Notes: generated by a model not told the origin, from the sequence alone. Shown: positions 1-11,902, counted from the stretch's first letter. The stretch is 64,000 nucleotides of DNA from Marimonas arenosa (GCF_030848945.1 NZ_JANHAX010000002.1:620001-684000); one strand, 5' to 3'. Made by a program: numbers and translations.

Positions 1-410
1 GATTTGAAGCTTGGAACCATCACCAGCGCCTTCACTTCGACCTGATTGAGCGCATATTCAAGCTCGGACAGGCGATAGGCAGGGTTGATGTTGACCAGGA
101 TCAGCCCGGCGCGGGCGGTGGCGAATTGCAGCGTCACCCACTCGGCCATGTTGGGCGCCCAGACTCCAATCCGGTCGCCCGGTTCCAGCCCTAGCGCCAC
201 CAATCCCGCAGCGACCTCTGTGGCCCGTCGACCTAGTTCCGCGTAGCTCCAACGCACCCCTTGATAGGGAACCACCAGCGCGTCGTTGTCCGGGTGTTTC
301 GTGACGGCGTTTTCCAAAAGGCCGCCTACGGTCAAGCCCACCAGCGGATCTGGCGATGCCCCGTGCACATAGCTCGCCGCGCCATGCGCCCTATCTGAAG
401 TTGCAGTCAT
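1..410 (-). CDS. Acyl-CoA synthetase (AMP-binding enzyme), N-terminal part, cut by window edge
   Basis: The reading frame is open from the window edge to an ATG at 410 and gives the first ~136 residues of an ANL-superfamily AMP-dependent acyl-CoA synthetase. Recognisable are an early segment resembling '[18 protein letters not shown]', then '[18 protein letters not shown]', '[19 protein letters not shown]' and '[15 protein letters not shown]', the standard N-terminal blocks of fatty/short-chain acyl-CoA ligases. The start is fixed by a very strong ribosome site (GGAGGAGGGAGA) 2-14 nt upstream. The A3 ATP-binding loop and the C-terminal domain lie outside the window, so substrate cannot be judged. 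The neighbouring acetyl-CoA hydrolase/transferase fits a shared acyl-CoA metabolism. Confidence 0.9.
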   Translation of the reverse strand, partial: MTATSDRAHGAASYVHGASPDPLVGLTVGGLLENAVTKHPDNDALVVPYQGVRWSYAELGRRATEVAAGLVALGLEPGDRIGVWAPNMAEWVTLQFATARAGLILVNINPAYRLSELEYALNQVEVKALVMVPSFK

Positions 411-729
411 GCTCTCCCTCCTCCGTCTCAACATGACGCTATCGACAAGCCCGAAGAAACCCTCCCTTTTTTAACACTAGATACCACGGCGACTCGCAGC
501 ATTGACATAGAGCAAGGACGCCAGGCGCGAAGGTCGCTGAGCTGAGCAAATCCGCCGTCTCGATGGTGGCGATCACGAATGCCGAGAGGGCCGCTATCGT
601 TAGGAGTTTGGGCGACCGAGTTGCGACTGTTTTTCCCGCTTGGAGAGCAACGCACATCGCACACTTGCGGTGTTGCGTTCCCGAAAGCGGCCAATTTGCA
701 GACCAGCGAATTTCAGCAGATCCGAGGTT
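411..729. other. Intergenic region between two minus-strand acyl-CoA genes
   Basis: Gap of 319 nt between the acetyl-CoA hydrolase stop and the acyl-CoA synthetase start. Its left end carries the synthetase ribosome site. Several short overlapping frames exist on both strands, but none has a plausible ribosome site or recognisable protein. No T-run hairpin terminator was found. The synthetase promoter must lie here but no convincing -35/-10 pair can be named. Confidence 0.5.
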
Positions 730-2640
730 TCATCCCTCAGCCGCGGCGTCTCGGAGCCCTTGCAGGATCGACCAGCGCGTCAGGCGTTCGCCCAGGGACG
801 TGGGGTGGTCGAGCGCCAGCCGTTCAAGGCATTCCATTTCGCCCGCGGAAGGCGTGGCACCGGCAAACCCTCTGGCGGCGCAGGCGAGCAGCTTAGGCTT
901 GCTGTGGGCGATTGAACCCAGTTTGCGCAATCCACCGATCAGCCGCTGTTCCACAGGGGTCATCGCCGAACCGAGCGGGAATTGCGGCAGTATGCCCTTG
1001 TCGCGCCAGAGCTTGAGTGTCGAATCGAGGCGCTTGGGCGTGTTGAGCCGCCACCTGTCGGGAATCTTGAAGGAACGCTCGATCTTGCCAGCGCGCTTGG
1101 CGTCGCTGAGCAACGCATCCTGGAACCGTGCATCGGTGATCGCGAGCATCGCTGCGATACAGTCGCGGTCCGATTTGCCGCGTAGATCGGCGACTCCATA
1201 TTCGGTCACGATGATATCGCGCAGATGCCGCGGAATGGTCGTGTGACCATAATTCCAGACGATATTGGAAAAAACCCGCCCCTTTTGGGTGCGTGTAGCG
1301 TCGAGAATGATGATGGAACGCGCGCCGGGCAGCTCATGACCTTGGACGATGAAGTTGTATTGCCCGCCCACACCGCTGACCACGCGTCCGTCTTCCAGTG
1401 CGTCCGAAGTCACTGCACCCAGCGGTGTCGCCAGCATGGCCTTGTTGATGAACCGCCCCAACTTGCGATCAGCGCGTTTCATCGCCTCGTCACCGTAGAG
1501 CTGGTTTGTGAAAGCCACGGATGTCATCGCGATGTCGTCGAGTTCGTCTTCGCCCAAATTACGGAGCGCGGCATAAAGTTCATGTGATCCCAGGTAGAAG
1601 GCCGAATGAATCAGCGGCCCTTTGTCCAGTCCCATTGCCTCGGCGTAGTGTTCGGCGCGCCGTTTAAGGATGCCGTCGTGCCGGAGCTGAAGGAGGCCCT
1701 CGACGAGCATTTCCGAACAGGCATAGAGGCCCTCCTCGAACGGTTCCAGATGAGTGATCGCCTCCGCGTTGGTCTGGGTTTCGAGCCTTTCGAAAATGTC
1801 GCGGAACTGGTTGTTGTCCCGCTGGCGCATCCGGAGCGCGTGCGTCAGCGCGTCGGAAAACCCGCCGATCCCAACTTGGATCGTACCGCCGTCGGGAATC
1901 AGAGAGGCGACGTTGAAGGCTGTCGCATAGTCGCAAGTCCGTACCGGCTCTTTCGGCACCTCGAACAAGTCAAACTGGTGTTCCGGTCCATCCAAGATGA
2001 AATCAAAGGCACTCGGTTCAAGTATCGCTGGGCCACCCAGGAAGGGGAGTTGGTCGTTGACCTGCCCGGCGATTGCCACCGGATAGCCGTCCTTCTCCCA
2101 GCGGCGCATTGTGGGCAGCAGATCGAGCGTCAGGTCCGGATTGCAGCTGAGGCTGAGTCTGGCTGCATCGCCTTCGCCACGCCGTGCAACAAGCTGCGTG
2201 ATGACATTGATTCCGCGATCAAACAGTTCGCGCACCGCGTGCGTGTAGTTGGTGCTGGTGTAATGCTGTTGCGCCTGCGGCGAGGCCAGCCGTGTTCCCG
2301 CCGAAAAATAGAACTCGTGAACGGTTATGTTCGACGGTAGGGTCCCTTCTTGCAGTGGCAGGTTGTAGGCCAGTTCCGGGTAATTTCCTGCAAGCCTTTC
2401 AAACAGCGGATCGACGAAGCGGCGCTCCAAATCCGCTTCGCGCCGCGGCCGTGCGAGTGTCAATGCGGTGCAGATTTCCAGTTTGATGGAAGGGTCCTGT
2501 TCAGCCCGCCGATAAAGGGCGTTCAGAAGCGTATTGGCCTTACCGAGGCCGAGCGGCAGGCCAAGGACAATCCGTTTCCCCACCTTCGACAGGATCTGCT
2601 CTACGCAAACCTCCGGATCGTTCAGCCATTCTGTCGTCAT
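730..2640 (-). CDS. Acetyl-CoA hydrolase/transferase family protein
   Basis: A 636-aa protein of the acetyl-CoA hydrolase/transferase (class I CoA-transferase, Ach1/Cat1-like) family. The family works by forming a glutamyl-CoA thioester and moves CoA between short acyl groups or hydrolyses it. Visible blocks are 'IPDGGTIQVGIGGFSDA' at about residues 248-264 (Gly-rich, CoA-binding), 'GLYACSEMLVEGLLQL', and the C-terminal 'VSGVGGQYNFIVQGHELPGA' segment typical of AcCoA_hyd_C. It is longer than the usual ~500-aa members, with an extended N-terminal half. An upstream in-frame ATG at 2739 exists, but the ATG at 2640 has GGAGGAG seven nt before it and is preferred. Exact acyl specificity is unknown. 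Confidence 0.9.
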   Translation of the reverse strand: MTTEWLNDPEVCVEQILSKVGKRIVLGLPLGLGKANTLLNALYRRAEQDPSIKLEICTALTLARPRREADLERRFVDPLFERLAGNYPELAYNLPLQEGTLPSNITVHEFYFSAGTRLASPQAQQHYTSTNYTHAVRELFDRGINVITQLVARRGEGDAARLSLSCNPDLTLDLLPTMRRWEKDGYPVAIAGQVNDQLPFLGGPAILEPSAFDFILDGPEHQFDLFEVPKEPVRTCDYATAFNVASLIPDGGTIQVGIGGFSDALTHALRMRQRDNNQFRDIFERLETQTNAEAITHLEPFEEGLYACSEMLVEGLLQLRHDGILKRRAEHYAEAMGLDKGPLIHSAFYLGSHELYAALRNLGEDELDDIAMTSVAFTNQLYGDEAMKRADRKLGRFINKAMLATPLGAVTSDALEDGRVVSGVGGQYNFIVQGHELPGARSIIILDATRTQKGRVFSNIVWNYGHTTIPRHLRDIIVTEYGVADLRGKSDRDCIAAMLAITDARFQDALLSDAKRAGKIERSFKIPDRWRLNTPKRLDSTLKLWRDKGILPQFPLGSAMTPVEQRLIGGLRKLGSIAHSKPKLLACAARGFAGATPSAGEMECLERLALDHPTSLGERLTRWSILQGLRDAAAEG

Positions 2641-2831
2641 CGCTCGCTCCTCCAAATGCTTTGGTAACCCCAAACGCGGAGTCGTTGTCGAGTTTCTTTT
2701 CACCAGTCCAAACGAACCGTCGTTGATCTGATCGGACATGCCGTTTGGGGATCATAGCCGCTCGCATAGTGCACCGTAAGGTGACCCTTGGCGACCGCTC
2801 CGTGCCAATTGTGTTGAAGACAGCCTTGTGA

Positions 2832-3308
2832 AGTGGCCCGGTCGCTGATTCAAATCTGCCGAGGCTGGAGAGAATGGGCGATGATGCGGGCTTCGATGTG
2901 GCCGGCGAGATCAAGGCGACGTTCACACGTTTTTCCAACCAGGCCAGCCAATGGACCAGCGCAACCAACGAGTCCACGTTTTTTACCAACTCTGACAACG
3001 ATCTGACCGACAACGAGAATACGGTGATCCTTGGCGTGGCGGCCACACGGGCGATCCGCCAGGCCAAGGTCGGTGCGACCCGGACGATGATCGACCGAAC
3101 CCGTGACCAGGTCTGCCTCGTGCCTTCGCGGTTGGCCGTGGACAAGACATTTGGCTCGGGCAAGCTGAGCCGGCTCGTTGGCAAACGGATCGAGTCGCAC
3201 ATCCCGGTCATCGAAAAGTCGAAGCGCCCGGAAGGCACGTTCTCGAATGCCGGGCTGCGTTACGACCTGGAGACTGATGAATGCACATGCTCGGGTGCCA
3301 ACCTGTGA
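2832..3308 (+). pseudogene. IS1182-like transposase remnant
   Basis: An open stretch (first internal ATG 2874, stop 3306-3308) whose product resembles the middle of IS1182-family transposases. It contains 'NQASQWTSATNESTFF', 'RAIRQAKVGATRTMIDRTRD', then 'SRLVGKRIESHIPVIEKSKR' and 'EGTFSNAGLRYD'. Intact relatives read roughly GYGSAE..LV..RGIEPHIPV.DKS.RTDGTFSR..F.YD at this place. Both ends of the ~450-aa protein are missing and no terminal inverted repeats were found, so it is a dead fragment. Here the usual DTGYGSAE acidic motif reads DKTFGSGK, a sign of decay. It sits 95 nt beyond the 3' end of the nos operon. Confidence 0.72.
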
Positions 3309-3403
3309 TAGCCCAAGGCGGTCTCATCGTTGACCAGGACGGCGCTGAATCTGAGGCTTAAGCTCAATCGTTGGCCCCAATCGCCGCCATGGTCCGCGCC
3401 CTG

Positions 3404-4318
3404 TCAGGCGTGCTGCAATTCCAGTCGCGTGCCGGGAAACTTCGACAGAAGTCCATCGACAGAGTGCTCGGGAGCAGCACACAAGGCGGTTGATAATCCG
3501 TCGGCCATGGCCGCATGCGGCGCCGAGACGGAAATCGTGAACTCGGCGGTTTCGCCTGGGATCTTGGGGTTGATGATATGGCTTTGCAAAGAGCCCAGCG
3601 TTTCGCTGCGGGTGGAGGACGTCGCGATGGCCCGGTCTGAAAGTGTCACTTTCTTCAGGACGGCGCCCCCGGGTTCGGCGATCCCCACGCGCCACGGCGC
3701 CCCGCCCGGACGGTGTCCCAGCGCCGCGATTTCGCCGATGTCGATCAAGGCGTTTTTCAAACCCCGCGCGCGCAGCAGACCGGCAATGCGATCAGTAATG
3801 GCCCCCTGGGCGATTCCGTTGAGCGTCAGTGCCGGTGGAACAGGCGCGTCGCGGGTTTCGAACGACACTCGCTCTGGCCCGAACCTGAGCCGGTCGAAGC
3901 CGACAGCGCCGCGTGCGCGGGCTGTTTCGGTTGCACCGGCGCCGTTGGCCAGCGCCAGCCACAGGGGTTGCACCGTCGGATCGAAAGCGCCTTCGGAGGC
4001 TTGGTAAATCGATTTGCACAAGCTGAGCACGTTCAGCAGGTCAGGGGACGGGTGATCCAGAAACCCGTCAAGGTTGAGACGCGCGATTTCGGAATTGGGG
4101 CGGTAAAGGCTGAAGATATTCTCGAGCCGAGACAACTCGGCTTCGATCTCCGCGAAAAGCCCGGAGGCTTCGGCGGCGCTCTGCCCGTGAATTTGCATCG
4201 ACGCAGACGCGCCCAAGGCGACGCCGCGCCAAGTGGCGGAAGCGGCGGACGCCACCGACGGCACGGCGGAAGCTGCTGCTGTGATTGTCAGAAACCGGCG
4301 ACGGGTTAGATGGCTCAT
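3404..4318 (-). CDS. nosX: NosX, FAD:protein FMN transferase (ApbE family)
   Basis: A 304-aa ApbE-family flavin transferase. ApbE proteins attach FMN covalently to a Thr of the target; in nos operons the target is NosR. The N-terminus has a twin-arginine signal (TRRRFL at residues 5-10, then a hydrophobic stretch ending in SVASAA), so it acts in the periplasm. Conserved ApbE elements include 'ENIFSLYRPNSEIARLN', 'DPTVQPLWLA', 'LTLNGIAQGAITDRI' and the C-terminal 'IATSSTRSE'. Its ATG overlaps the nosL stop by 4 nt (ATGA). It is the last gene of the operon; the IS remnant follows. Confidence 0.93.
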   Translation of the reverse strand: MSHLTRRRFLTITAAASAVPSVASAASATWRGVALGASASMQIHGQSAAEASGLFAEIEAELSRLENIFSLYRPNSEIARLNLDGFLDHPSPDLLNVLSLCKSIYQASEGAFDPTVQPLWLALANGAGATETARARGAVGFDRLRFGPERVSFETRDAPVPPALTLNGIAQGAITDRIAGLLRARGLKNALIDIGEIAALGHRPGGAPWRVGIAEPGGAVLKKVTLSDRAIATSSTRSETLGSLQSHIINPKIPGETAEFTISVSAPHAAMADGLSTALCAAPEHSVDGLLSKFPGTRLELQHA

Positions 4319-4830
4319 AATGGCGTTTCCAGTGGCTGATCCAGATCGACGGCCCCGATCGCGGCCTCGTCGGGGATGTCTTCAAGGCGCACGGGGTGGC
4401 CGCCAAAACGTTCGGCGAAATCGGTTGCGTCCTGAAGCCGGGCGAAAGGAACGATCTCCGGTGCACCCATTCCCCCGGCCACCCCGGCGCCGACGACAAA
4501 TGTCGCGGTGTCGGCCGCGATCCAGTTGGATATTCCGGGGCTGTCCCAACTGGGGGCCACCCCCATGTCGCTGACATAGATGGCGGTGATGTCGGCGTCG
4601 CGCTCGGGGCTTTTAAGATAGGCGACCATGTCGCGCACCTGGGCGAAAAACAGCGGTTGAGGATGCCCTTCAAGGTGTATCTGCCCCTTGGGTCCGCCGT
4701 GTTCGGCGACGTTCATCTGGCAGAAATAGCTCAGCGCCATGTCGGTCAGGTCCGCGGGCGGCGGGGCCTCGGCTTTCTCTTCCTGACAGGCGGCCAACAG
4801 CACCGCGGCGACAAGGATCAGACGTTTCAT
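4315..4830 (-). CDS. nosL: NosL, copper-binding lipoprotein
   Basis: A 171-aa lipoprotein of the NosL family, an outer-facing Cu(I) chaperone that supplies copper for NosZ maturation. The signal peptide ends in a lipobox (VLLAAC, Cys at residue 16). The NosL metal site is visible as 'YFCQMNVAEHGGPKGQIHL', with the Cys-x-Met pair and a nearby His. A longer in-frame reading upstream (from 4983) is rejected because ATG 4830 starts directly at the signal peptide and overlaps the nosY stop (4827-4829) in the ATGA pattern used throughout this operon. Confidence 0.93.
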   Translation of the reverse strand: MKRLILVAAVLLAACQEEKAEAPPPADLTDMALSYFCQMNVAEHGGPKGQIHLEGHPQPLFFAQVRDMVAYLKSPERDADITAIYVSDMGVAPSWDSPGISNWIAADTATFVVGAGVAGGMGAPEIVPFARLQDATDFAERFGGHPVRLEDIPDEAAIGAVDLDQPLETPL

Positions 4831-5644
4831 GGCTCGACCCTCCGGAACACAAACCGCGCCGCGGCAAAGCCGATCACGGGCCAGATCATCAGCGACAGCG
4901 GCGCGGCCCATGCCGGCAGGGCCTGCGCCGCGCCGGTCATCCCCGAAGTCAGCGCCACGCTTTCCGAGGCCGCGATATTCCACAGCCGGAACGCGTCGGC
5001 CGGATTGGCCACCATCACCCAGGGAAAGACCTTTTGCGTGAAGGTCCCGCCGGCATCGAACACCACCGCGCCCAGCAGTCCAAGATCATAAAGCACCACG
5101 AAGACCAGCCACAGCCCGGCCGCCATGCCGGCGGCGGCGGTGACGCTTTTGGCCAGCGCCGACAGCAGATAGCCCAGCACCAGGAACGCCGCGCCCAGCA
5201 GCATCGAAGTGCCGATCAGACGGCCCAGCGCGACCAGGCTCTCGGCTCCCGCGCCTCCGAACCAGGCCGCCACCGCGCCGGCCGAGCCAAAGCCGATGGC
5301 CATGGCAAAGCCCAGCGCCGACAGGTGTGCGGCGAACTTGCCCATCAGGATCTCGCCGCGCCCGGCGGGATAGGACAACAACAGCCCCAGGCTGCCGCGC
5401 TCGGCCTCGCCGGCGATGGCGTCGAACGAAATCATCAGCGCCAGCAGCGGCGCCAGATAAACACTCAGCGTGGTCATCGACGCCACCGACACGGTCAGCA
5501 TGTCGACCCCCAGCGTGCCGGTGGGTGCGCTGCCGGCGAAGGTCAGCGCCAGCGCGAACAACACCATGATCAGGGTGACCATGACCAGCCAGCGGTTGCG
5601 CCGCAGGATCGCAAGTTCGGTGCTGGCAATGGCCAGGAAGCGGG

Positions 5645-5648
<4 letters not shown>
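4827..5648 (-). CDS. nosY: NosY, ABC-2 type permease for nitrous oxide reductase maturation
   Basis: A 273-aa integral membrane protein with about six hydrophobic segments and the ABC-2 pattern 'FDAIAGEAERGSLGLLLSYP' followed by 'GRGEILMGKFAAH'. With the ATPase NosF and periplasmic NosD it forms the NosDFY complex, which exchanges with NosL and is required to assemble the CuZ centre of NosZ. The start at 5648 (MTRFLAIAS) is chosen over an upstream in-frame ATG at 5777. It overlaps the nosF stop by 4 nt and begins just before the first membrane segment. Confidence 0.95.
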
Positions 5649-6530
<882 letters not shown>

Positions 6531-6538
<8 letters not shown>

Positions 6539-7796
6539 GAGACACCTTTTGCATGGCTTCGGGGGGATCCGGCTGCATCAGCGCGTGGCTGTCGACCACC
6601 CCGCCCGGCAGCAGCGCCGGGAACGCCGATTGCGACCAGCGCACCAGCTGCACCGCCGGCGAACCCAGCAGCAGCTTGGCCGAGGGCTGGGTCCACAGCA
6701 CGTGGTCGATGCTGTCATTGGGCCGGTAGGGCACGTCGGCCAAGCCGTTGCCGTCGACGTCATAGGCGGCGAAATCCGACCAGTAATTCCCGCGCCCGTC
6801 CTCGGACCATTCATCCCAGCGGGTCGAGACATATTTGACCTGCGTGCGGTTGCCGATGAAGCTGTTGTTGACGATCCTGTTGTCGGCCGATCCGGCCGTG
6901 AAATGGATGCCGATACCGCAGCCTTCGAACCAGTTGCCGGAAAACTCGTTCTTGTTGGCATTGTAAAGGAACGTGCATTTCTCCCGCGCGTTCTTGACGA
7001 AATTGCCGCGGATCACCGACTGGTTGGCATAATTCAGCATGACGCCATGTTCACGGTCGTCGATCGACACGTTGTCGATTACCCGCACCCGCTTTGAAAA
7101 CATCACCGCATAGCCCAAGTGATTGCCGATCGAAACGTTGCCCGACACCTCGCTGTCATTGGCGTACATGTAGTGCACGGCAAAGCGCAGATCGCGGAAG
7201 GTATTGTCACGAAAAACGTTCTTTTTCGATGAATTGACGAAGATGCCGTCGCGACCAAAGCGGATATCGTTGCCTTCAACGACGGCCCCTGGTGCGTTCC
7301 AGACGTAAACGCCATTGCCGCGTGAGTTCATGTGACGGTCAAGGCGACCCTCGATCCGGTTGCCCTTCACCAGGCTGTCCTTCGCCCCGTGTATGTCGAT
7401 GCCGTAGAGATTGCCCAGAAGTGTGTTGTTCAAGACCTGCGGCGCCTTTGCCTTCTTGGTCAGTTTGATGCCGCTGTCGATGGTCTCGTGGCTGGAGCCC
7501 GAACCCACCACGGTCAGCCCCTGCACGATCACGCCCGGCCCGGTGACGGTGATCACGCTGCCCTCGCTGCCGCCATCGAGGGTGGCATGGCCCTGCCCAT
7601 CCAGGGTGACCGGCCGGTCCAGCACAACGGCTTCGCCGTATGTGCCGGGACGCAGGCGAAGGACGTCACCATCCGCCGCCTGCGCCAGTGTTTCAGCGAT
7701 GGCCCCCGCCCGGACGGGCACGTCCCAATCCGCCGCCCGGCCCGGCAGGCCGAGGGTGACCAAAAGGCCAAGCGTTATGGGCAGGAGCCAGCGCAT
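6531..7796 (-). CDS. nosD: NosD, periplasmic copper-insertion protein (beta-helix)
   Basis: A 421-aa exported protein with a Sec signal (MRWLLPITLGLLVTLGLPGRA, cleavage near residue 21-22). It has the right-handed parallel beta-helix of CASH-domain proteins, seen as recurring N-rich turns such as 'VLNNTLLGNLYGIDIHGA', 'SVIRGNFVKNAREKC' and 'ADNRIVNNSFIGN'. NosD is the periplasmic part of NosDFY and docks NosL and NosZ during copper delivery. It begins 3 nt after the nosZ stop without a strong ribosome site, suggesting translational coupling to nosZ. Confidence 0.95.
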
Positions 7797-7799
7797 CGC

Positions 7800-9707
7800 T
7801 TACGACGCCCGCGGTTCGACGAACATCCGGCCGCGCATCTCCATGTGCAGCGCGTGGCAGAACCACTGGCAATAGAACCAGTGCACGCCCGGACGGTCGG
7901 CGATGAACGTGACCGAGGCGGTCGCCTGCGGCGCGATTTCCATCGCGATGCCGAAATTGGCCATGCACAGCCCGTGCGTCACGTCGTCGACATCGTCGAG
8001 GTTGGTGACATAGATCGTCACCTCGTCGCCCTGTTTGACCGTGAACTTCTCAAGGCTGAAGGTCGGCGCCACCGAGGTCATGTAGACCCGCACCTTGTTG
8101 CCGTCGCGGATCGGCTCGTCGGCGCCGTCTTCCAGCGCCACGCCGTCGGCGGCCGCCTGCTGGCGGGCGTCTTCCCACATCGGGTCGTCGCGGTTCCAGA
8201 CGTTGACCGGGTTCACCTTGGACCGGTGCACGACGATCGAATCGTGCGGCTCGGCAAAGGTCGGCCCGTCATGCACCACCTTCATCTTGTCGCCCGAAAT
8301 GTCGATCAGCTGCTCGTTTTCCGGCTTCAGCGGCCCCACGTTCAGGAACCGGTCTTTCGAGAACTTGTTCATCGAAATCAACCACTTGCCGTCGGCCTCG
8401 GCGGTTTCCCCCATCGAGGTCGAGTTGTGGCCCGGCTGATAGTGGACATCGACCTTGTCCTTGATCGGGTCGACATCGGCCCCGCCAAAGGCGGCGATGG
8501 CGTCCGCGATGTTCCACTTCACCACCTGGCTGTCCAGGAACAGCGTGGTAAAAGCGTTGCCCTTGCCGTCGAAGGCGGTGTGAAGCGGCCCAAGCCCCAG
8601 TTCCGGCTCGGCCACGATGCAGGACCGTTCGTCGGCGTTTTCGGCAAACAGCGCATCCAGCTTGGTCACGTCGATCACCGACACGGTCGGGCTGAGCTTG
8701 CCGTTGATCATGATGTGCTGCTTGTCCGGTGCCGCGTTGCAGCCGTGCGGGCTGTTCGGGATCGGGATGTAGCGGGTATAGTTCTTGTTCTGACCCTTGC
8801 GCCCGTCGACCACCTTGACGCCGTTCAGCTCCTGGAAATCGCCCGCCGCGATGCCGGCCTCGATTTCCTTGAGGTTGAAGACCACGACATGGTCCATCTC
8901 GGCCTCGGTCATCTCGGCCAGGTTCATACCCATTTCCGAGTTGTACGAGGTCGAGAAGGCGTATTTGCCCTGGTAGTCGCAGTCGGTGTTGTCGAGGTTG
9001 CCCGACACGATCACCTGCCAGGCGATTTCCATCGTGTCGCCGTCGATCGCTGTGAAGATATTCACGTATTTGTCGGGCTCATCCAGGATCTGGCCGTCAT
9101 TGACCAGCGGCGCCTCGTGTTCGCCATTGGCGAAGACATAGCCGGTGCGCGGGAACTTTTGCGGCCGCAGCCCGTGGATGTCATGCGCATTGGGGATCTC
9201 GATGATCTTGTCGCATTTCATCACGTCGCAGCGCACCCGCGCCACCCTTGTGTTGGCCTTGTCGTTCATGAACAGGAAGCGCCCGTCATAGGTGCCGTCG
9301 GTGAACGACATGTGCGGGTGGTGCAAATCGCCGTTGTCATAGGTGACCTTGCCGTTGGCGGCGAGATAGGCCTTGGTTTCCGGCAACAGCCCCTCGGTCA
9401 GCACTTTCAGGGACTCGTTGGTCTGGCCCCATCCCGTTGCCGAGCAGCGGTTGAACACCGGCACCCGCATCAGTTCGCGCATCGACGGCACGCCCAGGAT
9501 TCTCAATTCGCCCGTCTGGCCCGAGGACCAGAAGCCGTAATACTCGTCCAGCTCACCCGGCTCGAGATTGGCCTTGGCAGCGGCACTTGCCTCTTTCGCA
9601 GTCATCAGCGTGGCGCCAATGCCGGTTCCGGCCAGAACGGCACCGGTTGCCGTTGCGCCCAGCACGCCGCGGCGCGTGACCTTGGGGGTTTTGATTTCTT
9701 CCGTCAT
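7800..9707 (-). CDS. nosZ: NosZ, nitrous oxide reductase (clade I, Tat-exported)
   Basis: A 635-aa TAT-dependent nitrous-oxide reductase that reduces N2O to N2 in the periplasm. The Tat motif is TRRGVLG (residues 11-17). The N-terminal seven-bladed propeller carries CuZ His ligands in 'DLHHPHMSF', 'PNAHDIHGL', 'NGEHEAP' and 'NSPHGCN'. The C-terminal cupredoxin domain has the CuA site '[15 protein letters not shown]' (two Cys, His, Met) preceded by 'VTHGLCM'. All key residues appear intact. The start at 9707 is set by an excellent ribosome site (AAAGGAGGAAACC). The much longer in-frame reading upstream to 10676 overlaps nosR and is not real. Nos genes of this clade are normally expressed at low oxygen with N-oxides. 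Confidence 0.98.
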   Translation of the reverse strand: MTEEIKTPKVTRRGVLGATATGAVLAGTGIGATLMTAKEASAAAKANLEPGELDEYYGFWSSGQTGELRILGVPSMRELMRVPVFNRCSATGWGQTNESLKVLTEGLLPETKAYLAANGKVTYDNGDLHHPHMSFTDGTYDGRFLFMNDKANTRVARVRCDVMKCDKIIEIPNAHDIHGLRPQKFPRTGYVFANGEHEAPLVNDGQILDEPDKYVNIFTAIDGDTMEIAWQVIVSGNLDNTDCDYQGKYAFSTSYNSEMGMNLAEMTEAEMDHVVVFNLKEIEAGIAAGDFQELNGVKVVDGRKGQNKNYTRYIPIPNSPHGCNAAPDKQHIMINGKLSPTVSVIDVTKLDALFAENADERSCIVAEPELGLGPLHTAFDGKGNAFTTLFLDSQVVKWNIADAIAAFGGADVDPIKDKVDVHYQPGHNSTSMGETAEADGKWLISMNKFSKDRFLNVGPLKPENEQLIDISGDKMKVVHDGPTFAEPHDSIVVHRSKVNPVNVWNRDDPMWEDARQQAAADGVALEDGADEPIRDGNKVRVYMTSVAPTFSLEKFTVKQGDEVTIYVTNLDDVDDVTHGLCMANFGIAMEIAPQATASVTFIADRPGVHWFYCQWFCHALHMEMRGRMFVEPRAS

Positions 9708-9718
9708 GGTTTCCTCCT

Positions 9719-11902
9719 TTAGGAAGCGGTTTTGCCGGTGGCGTTTGGATGATCCGCCGGCGGTGGTCCGAGTTTGGCTTGGAGATTTGCTTCGCCGACT
9801 TTGGCGCGCCGTTTCAGAACGCGCATGACGACGGGGCATTTTTCCTCGGATTGATAGAGAACCTGGCAATGCAGGCAGTTCACACATTCGTTCGGATTGA
9901 TCTCGCCCGTGGGGTGGATCGCCTGAACCGGGCATTCGTTGCCGCAAGTCTGGCACGGGCTGCCGCATTCTTTGTAGCGGCGCAGCCAGTCGAACATGCG
10001 GATCCGTGCCGGGATCGCCAACGCCGCGCCCAGCGGGCAGAGATAGCGGCAATAGAACCGCTCGACGAACAGCCCGGCAACCAGAAGGGCCACCGCAAAG
10101 ACCACGAACGGCCAGTCGCGGACGAATTTCAGGATGATCGCGGTCTTGAACGGCTCGATCTCGGCATAGGTTTCGGCCATCGGGACCGACACCATCGAAA
10201 GCCCGAAAAGGCCGAGGAAGATCATGTATTTCACCGGCCACAGCCGTTCGTGCAGCCCCCATGGCAGGGTCCATTGCGGGATTCTGAACAGCCGGCGCGA
10301 GATCCGGTTGGTCAGCTCCTGCAAGGCTCCGAACGGGCACAGCCAGCCGCAATAGGCGCCGCGCCCCCAGAACAGCAGCGCCGCGGCAATGGCAAACCAC
10401 TGGATGAACACCAGCGGGTCCATCAGGAACGCGTCCCAGGTAAAGCCCGAGCGCAGGCTGCCCGCCAGCGCCATAAGGTTCACCACGCTCAGCTGCGCGT
10501 TGGTGTACCAGCCCAGAAACACCAGCGAAAACGCCAGAAAGATCATCCGGAAGCGCATGAAGGCCGCGGGCCGCACAGTGGCCTGGAACTGGAAGAAGAA
10601 CACGCCGGTCAACAACAGCAGCATGCCAACCAGAATGCCGATCTCGACGGTCCGGTCCTTCCAGATACGTTGCCACAGCGCCGCCTTGGCGGCGGCTTCG
10701 TCGGCGGCGCTGTCGAGCACTGCCGGCGCCGAAACCGGCACCAGATAGTGTTCGGGCAGGCTGTAGCCCAGATCGAAGGTCAGAAAGGTCTTTTCCACCG
10801 CGCCCACGGCGCGCTGCGCCAGAAGCTGCAGTCGGAACGGAGCGGCCGGGTCGAATTCGGCATCCGCGGGGATCTTGAACAGATCGAGTTCCACGAAACT
10901 CGGGCTGTCCGGGGTCGCCAGCGCCCCCAACCGCCGCTGTTGCCGGTCGAAGAACCGCACCGAACGGTCGCCCTGGATCAGTTGGATGCGATCGAAGATG
11001 CCGCCGCGGACATAGCCCGACCCTTTGAACGAATAGGCTCCGCGCCCCAGCACCAGGATCGCCTGCTCGCCGGGCTCCAGCCAGTTGACGAGATTGGCGT
11101 ATTCGGCCTCGCCCAGCAGCGACCTGCCGATGGACGGCACCGAAACCAACGCCAGGTGCATGTCGATGAACGTGTCCCCGGGATCGCCCGTCTCAGGTCG
11201 TTTGATCGCGCGCGCGTCGCCGGTTGCTTCGAACGCGGCATTGATCTGGCCGATATCCAGCGTCAGGCGCCGCACCGAACCGTCACCCGACAGTGTCGCC
11301 CAGTCCGCGACGCGGTCGCGGGTCATGTCGATTTCCCGCTTCGGTCCCGCCGCCTGTTGCGGCGCAAGCCCGCCCAGCCCCAGGGCCCGGGCCACCTTGA
11401 TGCCGCCGCGAACCAGGCTGTCGTCGATCACCATGATGGTGACGGTGGCACCTGATATGATATCCAGGTCATGCGCATCGCCGCCAGCCGCCGCCTCGGC
11501 CTTGAGATCGAGCCCGGCATAGCCCTCTGTCAGCTTGACCATTTTCGAGTTCGGTATGCCGATCAGGACAATGGGCTCGGAATGCTTGACCAATTTCACG
11601 CCGGTCAGAACCGCGTCGTTGTCGATCGCGGCGACCACATGGATCGGCTTGCCGGAATACCCCGTCGTGCCGACGAAATCCGAGGTCAGGAAGGCCCAGG
11701 CGATGGTGTCGCCACCACGGCGCACCGCCGCCACCTTGATGTCGTCGCGCACCGGGCCAAACCCGTCTGCGCCGGGGGCAAGGTCGGAGGGCGAAAGGTC
11801 TTGGAGAAAACTGGCCAGGGTGTCGGCTCTGGCTGGCTGCATGGTCGATACCATCAGCACAAGCCCGGCCAGGATGAGCCATGCACGTATCAGACGCTTC
11901 AT
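9719..11902 (-). CDS. nosR: NosR, flavo-iron-sulfur membrane protein for N2O respiration
   Basis: A 727-aa membrane protein. After a signal anchor it has a periplasmic FMN-binding domain with the flavinylation motif 'IISGATVT' (target of NosX). A set of membrane helices follows, with two CxxxCP motifs ('[10 protein letters not shown]', '[10 protein letters not shown]'). The cytoplasmic tail has ferredoxin-like clusters 'CQTCGNECP' and 'CVNCLHC'...'KCP'. NosR passes electrons towards NosZ and is needed for its activity. ATG 11902 is preferred to the TTG at 11908: it lies 8 nt after GGGGGA and overlaps the nosC stop as ATGA. nosZ follows after 16 nt. Confidence 0.97.
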   Translation of the reverse strand: MKRLIRAWLILAGLVLMVSTMQPARADTLASFLQDLSPSDLAPGADGFGPVRDDIKVAAVRRGGDTIAWAFLTSDFVGTTGYSGKPIHVVAAIDNDAVLTGVKLVKHSEPIVLIGIPNSKMVKLTEGYAGLDLKAEAAAGGDAHDLDIISGATVTIMVIDDSLVRGGIKVARALGLGGLAPQQAAGPKREIDMTRDRVADWATLSGDGSVRRLTLDIGQINAAFEATGDARAIKRPETGDPGDTFIDMHLALVSVPSIGRSLLGEAEYANLVNWLEPGEQAILVLGRGAYSFKGSGYVRGGIFDRIQLIQGDRSVRFFDRQQRRLGALATPDSPSFVELDLFKIPADAEFDPAAPFRLQLLAQRAVGAVEKTFLTFDLGYSLPEHYLVPVSAPAVLDSAADEAAAKAALWQRIWKDRTVEIGILVGMLLLLTGVFFFQFQATVRPAAFMRFRMIFLAFSLVFLGWYTNAQLSVVNLMALAGSLRSGFTWDAFLMDPLVFIQWFAIAAALLFWGRGAYCGWLCPFGALQELTNRISRRLFRIPQWTLPWGLHERLWPVKYMIFLGLFGLSMVSVPMAETYAEIEPFKTAIILKFVRDWPFVVFAVALLVAGLFVERFYCRYLCPLGAALAIPARIRMFDWLRRYKECGSPCQTCGNECPVQAIHPTGEINPNECVNCLHCQVLYQSEEKCPVVMRVLKRRAKVGEANLQAKLGPPPADHPNATGKTAS

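Noticed and set aside
411..729. Several short frames between the acyl-CoA genes
   Set aside because: All lack a ribosome site and recognisable product.
2641..3403. Search for a copy of the tRNA-Ser 3' end as an attachment site at the far side of the nos operon
   Set aside because: No GGCGGAGGAGGTGGG-like direct repeat was seen, so no att pair is claimed.
7332..9722. Plus-strand open frame of 796 codons
   Set aside because: Antisense to nosZ and nosD, shadow of third-position GC; no recognisable domain.
9708..10676. In-frame upstream extension of nosZ
   Set aside because: Lies in nosR; nosZ has a strong ribosome site and Tat signal directly at 9707.
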